Source of the DNA: an uncultured Eubacteriales bacterium
GTDB lineage: Bacteria > Bacillota > Clostridia > Oscillospirales > Acutalibacteraceae
Assembly: GCA_934725345.1 (NCBI GenBank)
Contig: CAKVBG010000001.1
Coordinates: 1-52,720 of the forward strand
Direction: 5' to 3'
Length of the DNA: 52,720 bases
Under the pieces are notes generated by a model. That model was not told where the DNA came from. It was given only the letters and a program-made list of their open reading frames with translations, and did not search any database. The position numbers were made by a program, and so were the translations under genes. Below are positions 52,312 to 52,720 of the stretch, piece after piece; the stretch's first letter is position 1; each line of letters opens with the position of its first letter.

Positions 52312-52720
52312 CCTCTTCACCTCTTAGCAGTGCTACTTGTTCACTAAGCTGTACATATCCTTTTGCTATAGCATCTTCAAAGTCTATTATCACAAGCGCA
52401 CTATCTTCCATTAGTTCTTGCATTTCCTTATCTGCTTGCGCATAGTATTCTGCAATCTTAGTATAATTAAAACATAAATGCCTGTACGCTCCTAATCTTA
52501 AAAATCTTTTTTCTTCCTCACTTACATTGCTTTCTTTTATTCTTCTTAGCAGTTCATTTGTTTTGCTTACGTCTACAAGTTCATTTAACTCTGGTATTTC
52601 TCCTTTTATTTCATACTGTGGAATATTTGTTTTCATTGTGTATTTTTTTTCTTCTTCTTCCATTTCTTCTGCTATATTAAATCCAAACAATTCCATCTGC
52701 ATTTCCTGTAGTTCATTTAG
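52301..52720 (-). CDS. ParB-like protein, 3' part (same gene as 1-398)
   Basis: It is the C-terminal portion of the 246-residue ParB-like protein that starts at 398. It contains an acidic run (EEMEEEEKKYTMK), a helical middle (NELLRRIKESNVSEEEKRFL, then RLGAYRHLCFNYTKIAEYYA) and ends LLRGEEDEA. The ATG at 52702 is internal, not the start. The helical part could bind partners or DNA. Confidence 0.8.
   Translation of the reverse strand, partial: LNELQEMQMELFGFNIAEEMEEEEKKYTMKTNIPQYEIKGEIPELNELVDVSKTNELLRRIKESNVSEEEKRFLRLGAYRHLCFNYTKIAEYYAQADKEMQELMEDSALVIIDFEDAIAKGYVQLSEQVALLRGEEDEA
52644..52720. repeat. 77-bp exact repeat of positions 1-77 (circular join)
   Basis: Bases 52644-52720 are identical to 1-77. 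The repeat lies inside one continuous ORF and is best read as the overlap left by assembling a circular sequence. Confidence 0.9.

Noticed and set aside
1..52720. Many open frames on the plus strand, up to 294 codons (for example 30131-31015)
   Set aside because: They lie opposite well-supported minus-strand genes, have low-complexity or hydrophobic translations, and lack ribosome sites.

Overview
The window is a complete tailed-phage genome. Bases 1-77 are repeated exactly at 52644-52720, and one ParB-like gene runs across that join, so the molecule is best read as a 52,643-bp circle (or a circularly permuted genome) cut at an arbitrary point. Base composition is AT-rich. Every gene I can support lies on the minus strand, with strong AGGAGG-type ribosome sites and TTGACA/TATAAT promoters. 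The protein families (SPP1-type portal and head proteins, lambda-gpE-type capsid, BppU-like fibre, r1t-type holin, Amidase_2 lysin) point to a siphovirus of a low-GC Firmicute, probably a gut Clostridium or Lachnospiraceae member. I see no integrase, repressor or partition system, so a lytic lifestyle is likely.

Layout in the direction of transcription (right to left). About 22.5-2.5 kb is the early and DNA-metabolism region: J-domain protein, SAP-domain protein, DnaG-like primase, gp32-like SSB with an acidic tail, DnaE-type polymerase, DUF3310 protein, RecA, Cas4-like nuclease, a methylase-fold protein without its catalytic motif, a RuvC-like resolvase, a run of small Cys-rich proteins, an orphan ligase Ia-like domain, a second PD-(D/E)XK nuclease, and RNase HI. 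At 2.5-2.26 kb a consensus promoter drives a roughly 180-nt leader that ends in an intrinsic terminator just before the putative small terminase gene. From there, through the join to 49.5 kb, lie MazG-like, ParB-like and TET-associated-glycosyltransferase-like genes, several tiny early-type genes with their own promoters, two tRNAs (Met/Ile CAU and Gln UUG), and terL.

48.1-41.0 kb carries receptor-binding and tail-fibre genes and the lysis cassette (holin and amidase), unusually placed between terL and the portal gene. 40.8-26.0 kb is a conventional head-tail module: portal, minor head, two zinc-ribbon proteins, scaffold, decoration, major capsid, connectors, tail terminator, tail tube, tail chaperones with a likely frameshift, tape measure, distal tail, Gp37-like and a baseplate protein. 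It ends with a small membrane gene carrying one in-frame TAA and a tiny sigma-region-4-like protein. 25.3-22.7 kb is a separately promoted block of Gln/Asn- and Cys-rich proteins of unknown role.

The most notable regulatory features are the promoter-leader-terminator unit before the terminase (a layout like lambda pR'/6S/tR'), several composite elements in which a terminator-like hairpin overlaps a promoter, and a hairpin at the start of the terL message. The main coding oddities are the in-frame TAA, the likely +1 (or -2) frameshift between the tail chaperones, and DDW-type acidic tails shared by proteins of the replication and packaging modules.
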